From assembly GCA_949710005.1 (NCBI GenBank), contig OX453285.1, forward strand, positions 25,102,002 through 25,166,001: 64,000 nt of DNA. The letters run 5' to 3'. Source of the stretch: Ricordea florida. Lineage: Eukaryota; Cnidaria; Anthozoa; Corallimorpharia; Ricordeidae. Position 1 is the first letter of the stretch; every line of letters begins with the position of its first letter. The notes below the pieces were generated by a model that did not search any database, was not told the origin of the DNA, and worked only from the letters and a program-made list of their open reading frames with translations. Position numbers and translations under genes: made by a program. This document shows, in pieces, positions 47,301-56,583 of the stretch.

Positions 47301-50300
47301 GTATCAAATCCAACTTTGCTTCAAATCAAGTAATAGCAAAACAACCCCAACCAAAACAGTAGCCACATGCATGCTTCGCGTGCCTATTTTTTACATCATG
47401 TTAGTGTGCTGTAGAATTCTCTATAACGAAGATTGCGTGACAACACAAACGTCCGCATACTTAATAGGTTCTGGAATCTTCTCCTCATAACAGAGAGATC
47501 TTGCTTTTTTGCTACCAGTGTTTTGTTACTGAGAGGTCCATCAAGGCATAATCGGTTCCATTTATTCTTCTGTTTACATGTTGTATAAATTTAACAAATC
47601 GACGTCAGTTTTTTATGCGTCTGTCCTCTTATTGATGATAAATTGCGTCATAACATTGTCAAAGTGTTGTAGATCCACGAGCCGATAGGCGAGTGGATCT
47701 ACAACAAACTTTGACAATGTTATGACGCAATTTATCATCAATAAAACGACAGACGCATAAAAAACTGACGTCGATTTGTTTTTTACAATAACAAAACGCG
47801 AAAAAGGTCAAATGAAGAGTTAAATTAAAAGAAAACGCAAGTAAACAGCAAGTAAACTCGAAAAATGCTGAATTTTATTTAAATTGACGCAATCAGGGCG
47901 CAATTATTCTCGATAACTTTTCTCGCCTTCTCATTGGCTTGTGACAACACGTAATACAATTTGATTGGGTAAAAATCTGACTGTTTGACAGCTCACTTAT
48001 CACGCGAAAAAACCTTGCATAAATTAAAATTTTATGTGTCTGTACTCTTATTGATGATAAAAACTAGCCAATCAGCGCGCGAGAATTCGCTCAGTTATTG
48101 TAAAATTGGTTTTTGACTTTGGTTTCAGCCGTGCCATGGGTGTAGAGCCATGGGTTATGTACGCTGTCACCGTTGCTGTGGTAGAGGAAGGGTAAGTACT
48201 CACTTGTTACACCTATCGCTTTAGTAATGCTTGTCATGTAAGAATGTTGTACAACAAACAGTTAAGCAACACACTGTTAAGTTATCCTCTACGATATGAG
48301 TGTCTAATACACGTTGCTGGAGTGAATACCCAGGTAAAAAATCCCGCGCTCTGATTGGTTCGCTATCTCGGATTATTAGCTGATAATCACCTCGACGAAC
48401 AAAATGGCTGCCAGTCGTTCGCGTTCTTTTGATGAAATAAAATTTTTTCTTGTTGTACTATGCTTTTTCTTTTCTTTTTTTGAAATAATCACGTGTGTAT
48501 TTATACTAAAACAATTATTCGCCTCAGGCTCTTTGATTATCGGTGAATATTCACCTCGACTTCGTCTCGGTGAATATTAATTATTTTGTGCTTGGAAAAT
48601 TTTTGAAAGGTGTATTTTTCAGCATTGTCACAGACAATCTCAGAAAAAGGGAATCCGAATTCTCCCAGTTGAAGTTGAACCTAAGAACTTCTTTATTATT
48701 TCACAATAGTTTCTCATTGGCATTCAAATCCTAGCGGTATGTATGTTTGTCCCATGAACTTAGTTTAATGACCCTGCTCCTATAAAGGTAAAGACGCACA
48801 CGAGCCACGGGAGGCCCACACAGCCGGAGCTTATCCCGGTTTCAATAGCATGAAGCACCTGGGAGTATTATTACTCCCCCCTGGATGAGATGCCAGTCCA
48901 TCGCAGGGCCACCCCCAGCATTATATCACTGGTACCCATTTATACACCTGGGTGGAGAGAGACAGTGTGGAGTAAAGTTTCTTGTCTAAGGAAACAACAC
49001 AGTGCCAGCACCAGGGCTCGAACTCCAAACCTCCTGCTCGGAAGTCCGACTCGCTAACCACTAAATTACTGTGCCTCCACTAGAGTCTCCTATATAGCTC
49101 AGTAGTAGAGCATAAAAGCTAGTAATCGGAAGATCATAGGTTCGACTACTAGTGGGGAACTCCAGTTTGTGTCTTCCTGAGTTTGCTTGTGACAGCGCTG
49201 AAAAGAAATTGATACATCTTTCACATTGCTGTAACCTGGCAGTTAACACTGAATGACTGTTCCCTAAGGGACCAGTCTTTAAGTGATTTATTATACAGCT
49301 AATAATATACATGCAAAAATTTCAGCATGCTCATTGGCTGAGAGCATGTCAATTAATCCCAAACAGTGCAGAAAATTGAAATTGAGTGAAAAAAGTTGAA
49401 ATTGAGTGCAGAAAGTTGAAATTAAATTTTTGCATGTATATTATTAACAAGTAATCACATGATTTGTCTCGTGCAATTTGGGATAAACCAGCACGAGTAA
49501 ATTTTTCAAAGACTGCACGAGCCCGTATGGTTAGCCTTTGAAAAATTTACTTGTGCTGATTGATCCCAAATTGCACTCGAAATCATGTGATTACCTATAC
49601 TAAACGAATGGGTCAAACTGGTGGAAAACAAGTAATAACTTTATTGACAAATGACATGACAACGCTCTGATCACGTGTAACAGCGGGCAACATTTCGCAG
49701 GTGACAGTGAACTGTTTTCCATTTGTCATCATAATTTTCGCAATATTGCCCTCTCGTGGCATCAAGCGGTAAACAGTTTCATTGTTAGATGTCATGTGAC
49801 CATGAACTAGCCAATGAATGGGTGCGCTGTAGCGGGAAAAACGGCAGTTATATAACAATTTAAGAGAAATACTGCATACAACCATGTTTGATGGGTAGGC
49901 TATGCTTCACTGGGAGCCAAGACCTGAACCAGTGCTACAGCATCTAACCTGTGTGTGAATTTTCAGGTGAGGTGTTCTTCATGTGGTGGCTCTGGTCACC
50001 GTAGTGTATATCGTGATGGAAGCCATCATCGTGAGACCTGTACGTGGTGTCATGGCTCTGGAAGGAGAAGGTGGGTGCGGTCCTTTGGGGCCAAACACCA
50101 GTTAAATTTATTGTGGGGATAGTTTCTAAAGAAACTGGTGCTGCGTCGGTGGGAAATTGAAACACAAGAAATTGGATAAATCAAACGAGTTGATTAAGTA
50201 AGTTATACCACCGTAAGGTGAATGGGAGGTGCTGACGTTTCGAGCGAAGGGCTAACGCTCGAAACGTCAGCACCTCCCATTCACCTTACGGTGGTATAAC

Positions 50301-53300
50301 TTACTTAATCAACTCGTTTGATTTATCCAATTTTTTGTGTTACCAGTTAAATTTACTTGCCTTGGAGACGACTTTACCCAGTTGCCTTTAACATCTCAAC
50401 CAAAAGAAGAAGGACAAGTGCAACGTTAAGTAATGAATGCCTGGGTGCCAAATCCAGATGTACTCCTGCTGCAAACTTTAAGGAAACTCCTTGTTTACTC
50501 TTGGAAAATATTGTGTGGATTGGAAGACTCTCACCATGGCAGGCTTTGTATTGAAGATTTGGTAAACGTGCACGCCATCGAGTTATGGACGCACGCGGGG
50601 GGTTGCGAAGCACGAAAGAAGCGTAAGAGATGATCGAGGCACAGCATCTGTAGCGTCTTGAGTGCTTAGCAAACCTCCCAGGTGCCTCCATAACTCGATT
50701 GTTGCACAGCTGCTGCGTTTACCATTTCTTATATAACACGAGACCTCACAACTTCACACTCTGACGTCGGCATGCAACCCATGGGCAAATGGATCGCGCT
50801 TGTAAGCCAATCATGGCGCGCGCATTTCCAAAGCTATGTTATGAAGTATTTTAGTTTACCCTAAAGAACATGTAGACATGTTGTCGTTTGAAAGAAAATT
50901 TAACCTTTGTTGACTTCATTCCTTTAGCAGCTCTTCATTCTTTTGGTCATCATTATCATTATGATCATCACTGTTATGATTGTTATCACCCTCATCCTCA
51001 TCATACTTCTTATCCTTATTGTCGCACTCACTGACGCCACTAAGTACTTTGTCGTTTTATGTTAAATGCGTTTTCAGATGTAACACCTGTCATGGTCATG
51101 GCCGTGTAATGTGCCAACTGTGTAAAGGACAAGGACAGCTGAAGACATATATTGAACTCACAGTCAAATGGTGAGCATGTCTCTAACTGTCTAGCTATGT
51201 AAACCTGATATCAAACACGGAAACAGTGTTTAATCACATATAACATGACAAGGAGTTCTGAATACAATACAATGCAAATTTGGGTATTGATGAAGTGTAC
51301 CTACAGTGTATAGTGATTCGTCTACTATTGAACAAGTGCAGCGTGTAACCATTGAGGTATTGACGCACGCGGGAGGCGCAGCCCAGAGCATCTCTAGCTT
51401 CTTGCTATGCAAACCTCCCAAGTGCGTCCATAACTTGATGTTTGTACAGCTGCTGCATATAACAACTTTTATACTGGTCAACAATATGACGTCATCATGC
51501 AACCCATGGGCAAATGGATCGCGCGCATTAGCCAATCATAGCGCGCGCATTCCCAAAGCTATGTTATAATGTTTAGTACAATAAGAGCATGTTTGAAGAA
51601 CAGCCTTTTACCCGTTAATCCCTAAGGGGTCTCCCTTTGACAAGTAAAGTCGTCTGGCGTTAGCCAGAATAAAATCTATAAAGTCACTCTTAGAAGGGAA
51701 ACGGTTAACCAATGAAAGCGCTTACGTTAGCTCTATTATTTTATAAATGTGCATAATACATTAAGTTTGTCATACTGCAGGGAAACACACTTTGATAATC
51801 ATGTAGTGGAAAGGAGCGATTTGCCAGACCATCTTATAGTGGGATCTTTGGGAACAGACGTATTCAGCCAGGAATTACCGAGGGTACAGTAACTGCACTT
51901 ATTATTGTCTTAAGCATCTGAGCGGGCCGGTATACTAAATCCTCGAATTTGATTGGCTAGTCACGCGCACGTGACCAGTCCAGCATTTTACGACACGGCC
52001 CACGGCCTGGTTTTTTCCAATCGTAGCAATTTTCTATCTTTTTCTTACTTTAAAAAGAAGACATCCAAAAAAAAAAAAACAAAAAAACAAACAAAAGAAA
52101 AACAAGAGTAATAAATAAGTTATTTACCGGGCTAGGTCGGTCCGTATAGGAAAAAAACTGTGCCCTTGGTCTTGAGCTTTCAAGACCTCGGGCACAGTTT
52201 TTTCCCTTACGGACCTCCCGCCTGGTAAATAACATATATTTATTATGTGGCAAGTTACATGTAGTCGTGAGGAAAATCCAAGCGTTTTGATTGGTTCTGT
52301 TTTTTTTGGTCGGGACTTTTTTGTATGGATCGTCTCCATTGAAAAGCAACCAAGCATGGCCCGACACCTATTCAATAAACTACTTACCAACCTACTCTGT
52401 AACATGCTCGGGCCGTACTGAAGAATATTAGCCCTCGCGCTCGGTTAGTAAAGGAGCTTAGCTATTGTAATATCTTTTTTCGGTTTGTGCGTGGAATAAA
52501 CCAAGCTCTTGATAGCATTACACGTATGTTTGCAATCCAAAATAGTTGAAAAAAAACAAGTAAATCCTTGAATTGAATTCTCTGTAATTTTATCCTCTTA
52601 TCAAGCCCTCGTTGTATTTTTTCTGATTGACCTTCATCTCTTCAAGGGGACCTTACGCAAACCAGGCAGCAATTTCCAAGGCGTCACCACTGAAAACAAA
52701 TTTTAATCATTTTAAGATTGTGGCAGCTGGCTTGTTTAATTTCTCTGCATTGTTACGCGGGATGACGTAGTCAGCCAGCGTATAAAGTTCGGTAGCGCAT
52801 TCCTTTCGTCGTCTTGGGAGTCAAAAATTGCCTTGTTTTTTTAACTTTCCCGTATCCCGAGCCCGTCCCGAAAAAACTGTGTGATTTTTATTGGCTGTAA
52901 CTCCGAATCACGTGCAAGTCAGGTTGGATTGCACCATGGATATCCATGATCGCACAATCAGCAAAAAAACATACTGCGTCAGCAATTTTAAACCAACACA
53001 TCCCGCGTAAACGCCTTCAGGCGTCTTCTTGTTCATATAAATTGTAGTATTCGTAAAGAAAATAATATTTGGTAAATGCTTTAAATGTTTTATTCAGGTT
53101 TGGCCAATAACATCTTTCCCTGATCCAGATGTTACTGCAGGCTCCCAGCGTCTCGTCGAAGCGCATTCCAGGAATTGGCCATCAAAGCGAATCCTGATGC
53201 AGGTACAAGAAACTATGTCTTGTAGCAAAATACCACAATACGGTTTCCAAAAAAATGCTTACGCTGTGTAGTTTGATCCAAGGATGAAAAACATAGAACC

Positions 53301-54538
53301 GAACTGTATAGTGAAACAAACAGTACCACAGTACAGTACTGTTCAGTAGCTTTCCAAAGAATGGTCACACTGCATGGTTTGATCCACAGATGAAAAAGAT
53401 AGAACCACACTGTATAGTAAAACAAACAGCACCACAGTACAGCACTGTTCAGTAGCTTTATAAAGAATGGTCACACTACATGGTTTGATCCACAGGTGAA
53501 AACGTTAGAACCACACTGTATAGTAAAACAAACAGTACCACAGTACAGTACTGTTCAGTAGCTTTACAAAGAATGGTCACACTGCATGGTTTAATCCACA
53601 GATGAAAAAGATCGAACCACACTGTATAGTAAAACAAACAGTACCACAGTACAGTACTGTTCAGTAGCTTTACAAAGAATGGCCACACTGCATGGTTTGA
53701 TACACAGATGAAAAAGATAGAACCACACTGTATAGTAAAACAAACAGTACCACAGTACAGTACTGTTCAGTAGCTTTACAAAGAATGGTCACACTGCATG
53801 GTTTGATCCACAGGTGAAAACGTTAGAACTACACTGTACAGTAAAACAAACAGTACCACAGTACAGTACTGTTCAGTAGCTTTACAAAGAATGGTCACAC
53901 TGCATGGTTTGATACACAGATGAAAAAGATAGAACCACACTGTATAGTAAAACAAACAGTACCGCAGTACAGTACTGTTCAGTAGCTTTACAAAGAATGG
54001 TCACACTGCATGGTTTGATCCACAGGTGAAAACGTTAGAACTACACTGTACAGTAAAACAAACAGTACCACAGTACAGTACTGTTCAGTAGCTTTACAAA
54101 GAATGGTCACACTGCATGGTTTGATACACAGATGAAAAAGATAGAATCACACTGTATAGTAAAACAAACAGTACCACAGTACAGTACTGTTCAGTAGTTT
54201 TACAAAGAATGGTCACACTGCATGGTTTGATACACAGATGAAAAAGAGAGAACCACACTGTATAGTAAAACAAACAGTACCACAGTACAGTACTGTTCAG
54301 TGGCTTCCCAAGGAATGGAAAGCAAACAGTCACTTGGCATGGAACTGTGGAATGCCAGTCTTGTTTGATTGGCTGTCTTATATCGTTTCAGCGTCACGTG
54401 TTACGTGCTGTGCCTGTCTCTGAAGTGGATTACAAGTGGAAGGAAACATCCACACGTTACTGGGTCTACGGACATGATCATCAAGTGCACGCCCCAGACT
54501 ACCCCCAACAGTGTTGCTGTGGATGCACTCTTATTTAA
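34236..54538 (+). CDS. SSUH2: SSUH2-like protein, 13 coding exons, 495 aa
   Basis: Exons: 34236-34305, 34672-34938, 36688-36831, 37269-37344, 37500-37629, 39111-39171, 41003-41127, 48129-48191, 49967-50070, 51078-51170, 51781-51883, 53098-53202, 54392-54538. All introns are GT-AG and phases match throughout. Residues 1-112 are Pro/Gly/Gln/Tyr-rich (repeated PGYG, PPQQ). A PPPPPY stretch near 167 could bind WW domains. Residues 187-291 carry the family N-terminal region. Residues 293-366 hold six CxxCxGxG-type motifs (first degenerate), like the DnaJ Cys-rich zinc-binding domain. The conserved C-terminal domain ends CCCGCTLI, a CaaX-like box after a cysteine cluster, suggesting lipidation. Vertebrate SSUH2 is linked to tooth development, but its biochemical role is unsettled. 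An acceptor at 34225 implies an upstream non-coding exon. Introns 7 and 12 are loaded with transposons and satellite. Confidence 0.92.
35235..35476. mobile_element. Foldback element in SSUH2 intron 2
   Basis: Arms GGACCATTTTATTTTTGA and TCAAAAATAAAATGGTCC meet G/C runs. The interior repeats TTCATGCACAG-type words. Same architecture as the element at 16535-16738, with diverged arms. Confidence 0.8.
37735..37805 (+). mobile_element. 3' end of a retroelement (GCGCTATATAAATG tail)
   Basis: ATTGTAAAGCGCC...ATGGCGCTATATAAATG then ATTTATTTATTT. The GGCGCTATATAAAT ending with a short A/T repeat is a recurring 3' end of invertebrate retroelements. A copy in reverse orientation is at about 63858-63930. 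It lies in SSUH2 intron 5. Confidence 0.55.
38003..38890 (+). mobile_element. tRNA-derived SINE (family D), split by a DNA transposon, SSUH2 intron 5
   Basis: The head has A box TTAGCTCAGTTGGTAGAGC and B box GGGTTCAAACC, and the body continues GGCCCCGTCTCACA...ACTGTTCGAAAAGAGTAG. The acceptor stem does not pair, so it is not a tRNA gene. It is split by the element at 38219-38788. Its body recurs at 33054-33292. Confidence 0.85.
38219..38788. mobile_element. CAGGG-type DNA transposon (570 bp) with 5-bp target duplication, nested in the SINE
   Basis: Termini CAGGGTCCGAAATT and AATTTCGGACCCTG are perfect inverted repeats. Exact flanking CTGTG lies at 38214-38218 and 38789-38793, and removing the insert restores the SINE. 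The interior repeats TGGCGACC/GGTCGCC words. No transposase frame. A related TGGCGACTAAAATTTTTTGC fragment lies at 39823-39900. Confidence 0.9.
40450..40544. mobile_element. MITE, TGCTTATTGACTGAGT termini
   Basis: Near-perfect 16-bp inverted termini (TGCTTATTGACTGAGT and ACTCAGTCAATAAGCA) around a GC-rich centre with CTCGCTGCGCTTGG. It lies in SSUH2 intron 6. Confidence 0.85.
40763..40949. mobile_element. Foldback element with ~67-bp arms, SSUH2 intron 6
   Basis: Arms begin TATAGACCAAATGCATAAAT and end ATTTATGCATTCGGTCTATA, continuing through TGGCC and ATGCTAATTA blocks. It lies about 55 bp before the exon 7 acceptor. Confidence 0.85.
41309..41862. repeat. Simple repeats and a hairpin at the left side of SSUH2 intron 7
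   Basis: (AAAT)n at about 41313-41337, a perfect hairpin CTACTGCCTGG/CCAGGCAGTAG-type stem at about 41777-41803, then (TGCG)n(TAAG)n at about 41823-41859. The rest, up to the Helitron relic, is unrecognised. Confidence 0.6.
42273..43495 (+). pseudogene. Helitron ORF relic: N-terminal region, 2A-like motif, OTU cysteine-protease-like domain
   Basis: Three successive frames (42273-42521, 42548-42793, 42820-43035) lead into 43019-43495 through small frameshifts. The third frame carries DIELNPGP at 42955-42978, which fits the 2A consensus D-x-E-x-NPGP; ribosome skipping would fall between the last Gly and Pro. The following frame has the OTU nucleophile region GGNGDCFFRAVAHQL and a candidate catalytic His in GEMHYAST. 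OTU proteins are deubiquitinase-type cysteine proteases. The domain looks complete (about 140 residues), but the reading frame around it is broken. Confidence 0.8.
43744..44130 (+). repeat. 60-bp / 20-residue repeat array in the Helitron ORF
   Basis: About six or seven units read NAYMRNYRAEIES.EQKEKA, in frames interrupted by a stop at 43742 and a shift near 43920. Units are very basic with regularly spaced Tyr/Arg, suggesting a nucleic-acid-binding segment. Later units diverge (NARMRTFRSETES, NACMRNQRS). Confidence 0.85.
44230..45252 (+). pseudogene. Helitron N-terminal (DUF6570-like) region, truncated before Rep/helicase
   Basis: A zinc-finger-like stretch CTCHQLC...WVCLTCYKYL leads to 44391-44924 (GMTFPEKLAFFYLNELECRL; LPRLPNETCTIKVNLKRKLQ) and, after a frame change, 44869-45252 (LSIFRDRYSEELAYPGIFLG; SELRGSDRRAAMCVENIFYK). 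In intact Helitrons this region precedes the HUH Rep nuclease and the helicase, which are missing here. Confidence 0.75.
45773..46966 (+). pseudogene. RPA-like OB-fold single-strand-DNA-binding protein gene, broken
   Basis: A small exon 45773-45806 with GT-AG borders precedes a second exon from about 45980. The main frame runs to 46589 and includes an N-terminal GFVPKLSAIR...FEFQLQTSPRKSVRAVCYS segment. An OB-fold region follows: VKAKVIEIGQPEIVNVRGK, VDCVIADKTKSIKLVTWESK. A one-base frameshift at about 46580 separates it from 46607-46966, which carries a CxxC...CxxC zinc site (CIMCNS...CSKCK). RPA-type proteins bind single-stranded DNA during replication. This one may be Helitron cargo or a separate captured gene. 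Confidence 0.7.
46967..47592. other. Non-coding intron sequence with a dispersed hairpin motif
   Basis: AT-rich intron DNA. At 47371-47398 it holds CAGTAGCCACATGCATGCTT followed by CGCGTGCCTAT, the second copy of the motif at 8670-8700. It could mark the 3' end of the Helitron region, but this is not proven. Confidence 0.4.
47593..47780. mobile_element. Near-perfect foldback element, ~86-bp arms
   Basis: Left arm 47593-47678 and right arm 47693-47780 are inverted copies (AACAAATCGACGTCAG; TTGATGATAAATTGCGTCAT) around a 14-bp spacer. A partial related segment (TTATTGATGATAAAAAC) follows at about 48026-48075. Confidence 0.92.
48486..48590. mobile_element. Partial copy of the AACAATTATTCACCTC foldback family
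   Basis: AACAATTATTCGCCTC, GGTGAATATTCACCTCGACT and TCGGTGAATATTAATTATT match 21915-22022. It lies in SSUH2 intron 8. Confidence 0.6.
48787..49079 (-). mobile_element. tRNA-derived SINE (family A), compact full-length copy
   Basis: On the minus strand: A-box-like TTTAGTGGTTAGCGAGTCGG, B box GTTCGAGCCCTGG, one copy of the 95-bp internal segment, and the tail GGGATAAGCTCCGGCTGTGT. It serves as the reference for the expanded copy at 12190-13290. Confidence 0.88.
49083..49230 (+). mobile_element. tRNA-derived SINE (family C), copy 2
   Basis: ATATAGCTCAGTAGTAGAGC and GGTTCGACTACT form A/B boxes, and the body TGAGTTTGCTTGTGACAGCG matches 10331-10510. It lies directly beside the family A SINE. Confidence 0.75.
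49300..49446. mobile_element. MITE, TAATAATATACATGCAAAAA termini
   Basis: Perfect or near-perfect 23-bp inverted termini (49300-49322 and 49424-49446) around AAGTTGAAATTGAGTG repeats. Immediately followed by another foldback. Confidence 0.85.
49451..49594. mobile_element. Foldback element, GTAATCACATGATTTGTCTC arms
   Basis: Arms 49451-49511 and 49536-49594 pair over about 59 bp with a few mismatches, and the spacer is about 24 bp. It lies in SSUH2 intron 8. Confidence 0.88.
50161..50341. mobile_element. Near-perfect palindrome, 86-bp arms, 9-bp loop
   Basis: Left arm 50161-50246 and right arm 50256-50341 differ by about one base in 86. The loop is AAGGGCTAA. A single diverged arm is at 11515-11605. 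It lies in SSUH2 intron 9, 90 bp after the exon 9 donor. Confidence 0.95.
50640..51560. repeat. Paired GACGCACGCGGG-type segments around SSUH2 exon 10
   Basis: About 50575-50830 (GACGCACGCGGGGGG, AACCTCCCAGGTG, ACCCATGGGCAAATGGATCG) and 51360-51570 (GACGCACGCGGGAGG, AACCTCCCAAGTG, ACCCATGGGCAAATGGATCG) are diverged direct copies in introns 9 and 10. Exon 10 lies between them. Probably two insertions of one repeat family. Confidence 0.7.
51911..52440. mobile_element. Foldback-containing element, copy 1, SSUH2 intron 11
   Basis: The core foldback at 52109-52245 has TTATTTACCGGGC arms and a CTGTGCCC...GGGCACAG inner stem. The left flank (CTCGAATTTGATTGGCTAGT, CACGCGCACGTGACC) matches, in reverse orientation, the flank of the copy at 63204-63490. 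Confidence 0.85.
53224..54312 (-). repeat. ~106-bp satellite family, array 5 (about 10 copies), last SSUH2 intron
   Basis: About ten units in the array 1/2/4 orientation fill almost all of intron 12 (53203-54391). Alternating variants are visible: ACAGATGAAAAAGATAGAAC units and ACAGGTGAAAACGTTAGAAC units repeat as a roughly 212-bp dimer. This indicates higher-order amplification. Confidence 0.96.
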
Positions 54539-56262
54539 CTGTCATTAAGATACCACTAACTATTTTAAGAGGGTGAGGGAGGGTCACAATTTTTTTTCTT
54601 TTGATGCAGTGGTAAAGTTAGTGCCACTGTTATTGTGTGCACATTCTGAGGAGTTCAGCTCTGTTAGTTCTGGCCTCAGTTTATGAAAGAGCGGGTTGCA
54701 CTATCCACCACACAAATAGTAGACAACTGGGAAGCGTTAAGATTGCTTATTTACTGAAAATTGGTTTTACCTGGTTGATTGCTGTCCGCCATAGAAACAA
54801 CAGGGAACTTATGAACGACAGACGGATCGAAGGGGGTGGTACTGGTGCTGGTGTCAGTGAGAGTGTGCACCATTAAGGGGAGGTTCGTGAGAACTAGTGC
54901 AGGACATAGATTGCATTGTGCTACCCCTCCAACCTCAAACATTTACCGACATCAAGTGACAACGTCTTTTTTAGTGTTTATCCAAGTCTGTAGAATGTGG
55001 GGTGCAGTATCAAGAGCTTCAAAAATCGACGGTAACACAGCGTTCTCACATGAAAGTGACACAAAAATCCTCGAGTGTCACGCAAAACTTGGCGTATGCG
55101 GCACAAAAGCTTATGTTAACTGGTGGACACCTCATAAAAGTGCTATTTTCAATTTAACTTTTCTATTGGTTGTTTCAGAGCTCTTTACTACCGTTTACCG
55201 CGCTCACATGTTTTCCACCTCAGTTGATACAAAAGTGAGCCCAACTCCTGGTGATATAGTTTACAACAGAAACTCCGATTGTACGGTTCTACGGGTTAAA
55301 ACGCTTTATTATGACAGGTACGGCCTAACACTGAGCCGGGGCCGGTGAGGGGGGAATCCGTAGGATGATCTATACGAGATTTCCCCTAACAACCCCGACC
55401 AGAAACCGCCCGTATCCGACAGAACCCTATTAGACCCTCTTTAGGCTAAGGCATAAGCTGTGGAAAGGTAATGAATTCAATTCACTAGTTAAAGTATATG
55501 AATGGGTGGGGCAAAGATAAAACTCGTTTCGTGTACTGAAGAGATAAGCTGAGCTCTGCCTATCAAGAATAAAATCTGTGCACCTTTGCAAATTCTACGT
55601 AAAATTGTCAAAACCAGGCACTCTGACCAACCCCTCCAAAGTCGAATTTTCAAGGATACCATCGATTATTTTGTTCACATTAATAATAAGTTTTTAACTG
55701 CCTATAACTTATTGGGTTAAGGGGAGGGGTAAGCGCACAGTTGCTCAGATACTTACATTGATCTGGTACTTTTGTTGAGTCAAAGGAAAAGTGAGTATTG
55801 ACAACAGGGCGTGGCGCGTTTTAGGGGCAAGGTGCTATTAAAGGGTGGGTTCTTTTGGTATAATCCGGATCTGGATTTGGGCTCCTACTCCGTGTACCGG
55901 CACAGATGACGTAAAACAAAGCCAGACAATAACAAAGATGTTACTGAATAATTTTACACACAATGATGAAACAATGCGCTACGTCATCTGTGCCGGTACA
56001 CGGAGTAAGAGCCTGGATTTGTGATCCGGGGTTCTGTCGTCGTGTAACGGTACACAAGACCCGATACAAAAGACCAAACAATACATCACATCTAACCAAT
56101 GACTCCTAAACAAAGAAAATACAATGGTTATTCCCTCGTGTGCCGGTAATACGAGGACACAACCGTGATCAGGGGTCATGTATTAAATTAGCAATTTTCT
56201 CATAATGTTGGAATTCTAGTGGTAGAAGGTTTCCTTTCAAGAAAAGTGGTATTGCATGCTCC
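54539..56262. other. 3' region of SSUH2 and intergenic repeats
   Basis: No clear AATAAA just after the stop; the first hexamer seen is near 55568. A 170-codon frame at 54836-55348 has no recognisable domain. A half foldback (55705-55756) and a foldback (55865-56029) follow. Confidence 0.4.
55865..56029. mobile_element. Foldback element, TCCGTGTACCGGCACAGATG arms
   Basis: 49-50-bp arms at 55865-55913 and 55980-56029 are inverted copies with few mismatches, around an AT-rich 66-bp spacer. Confidence 0.88.
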
Positions 56263-56445
56263 TGAGCGAGAGGGACCCACCCCTCCCTAGATAATCGTTT
56301 TGTAAAGTGTGACGTCATCAAAAGTCGCACGTGCAGATAGGAATGTTAGAAAACCAGAGAGAGCGAGGAGCGTGAGAAAAAGTAGAATATACAATAAAGG
56401 AAAAAACACAAAAGTGAGTCTATCTGTACGGTACAAATCCGTAAA
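56263..56445 (+). repeat. 5' LTR with CRE, E-box and AATAAA
   Basis: Begins TG. Contains a perfect palindromic CRE TGACGTCA (56310-56317), an E-box CACGTG (56328-56333) and AATAAA (56393-56398). Identical to 61829-62011. The end is set by the point where the two copies diverge and by the CTCC duplication; it ends TAAA rather than CA. Confidence 0.93.
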
Positions 56446-56449
56446 GAAG

Positions 56450-56467
56450 TGGTGCCGAGACCAGGAT
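56450..56467 (+). promoter_or_regulatory. tRNA primer-binding site
   Basis: TGGTGCCGAGACCAGGAT starts four bases after the 5' LTR. The leading TGG complements a tRNA CCA end. The cognate tRNA was not identified. Confidence 0.75.
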
Positions 56468-56583
56468 ACAACCAGAGAGAGTTTAACAAAGGAAATTCCA
56501 CCGACGAGAGAAGATTTGGGAATTTCATTCAACCTACATTACACAAGACCACGAGGTTACAACAACAATTTATCTGAGTCATC

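Noticed and set aside
54836-55348. 170-codon plus-strand frame after SSUH2 as a gene
   Set aside because: No domain or homology recognised. It sits in a likely 3'UTR/intergenic area. Internal splice-like sites exist but give no sensible protein.
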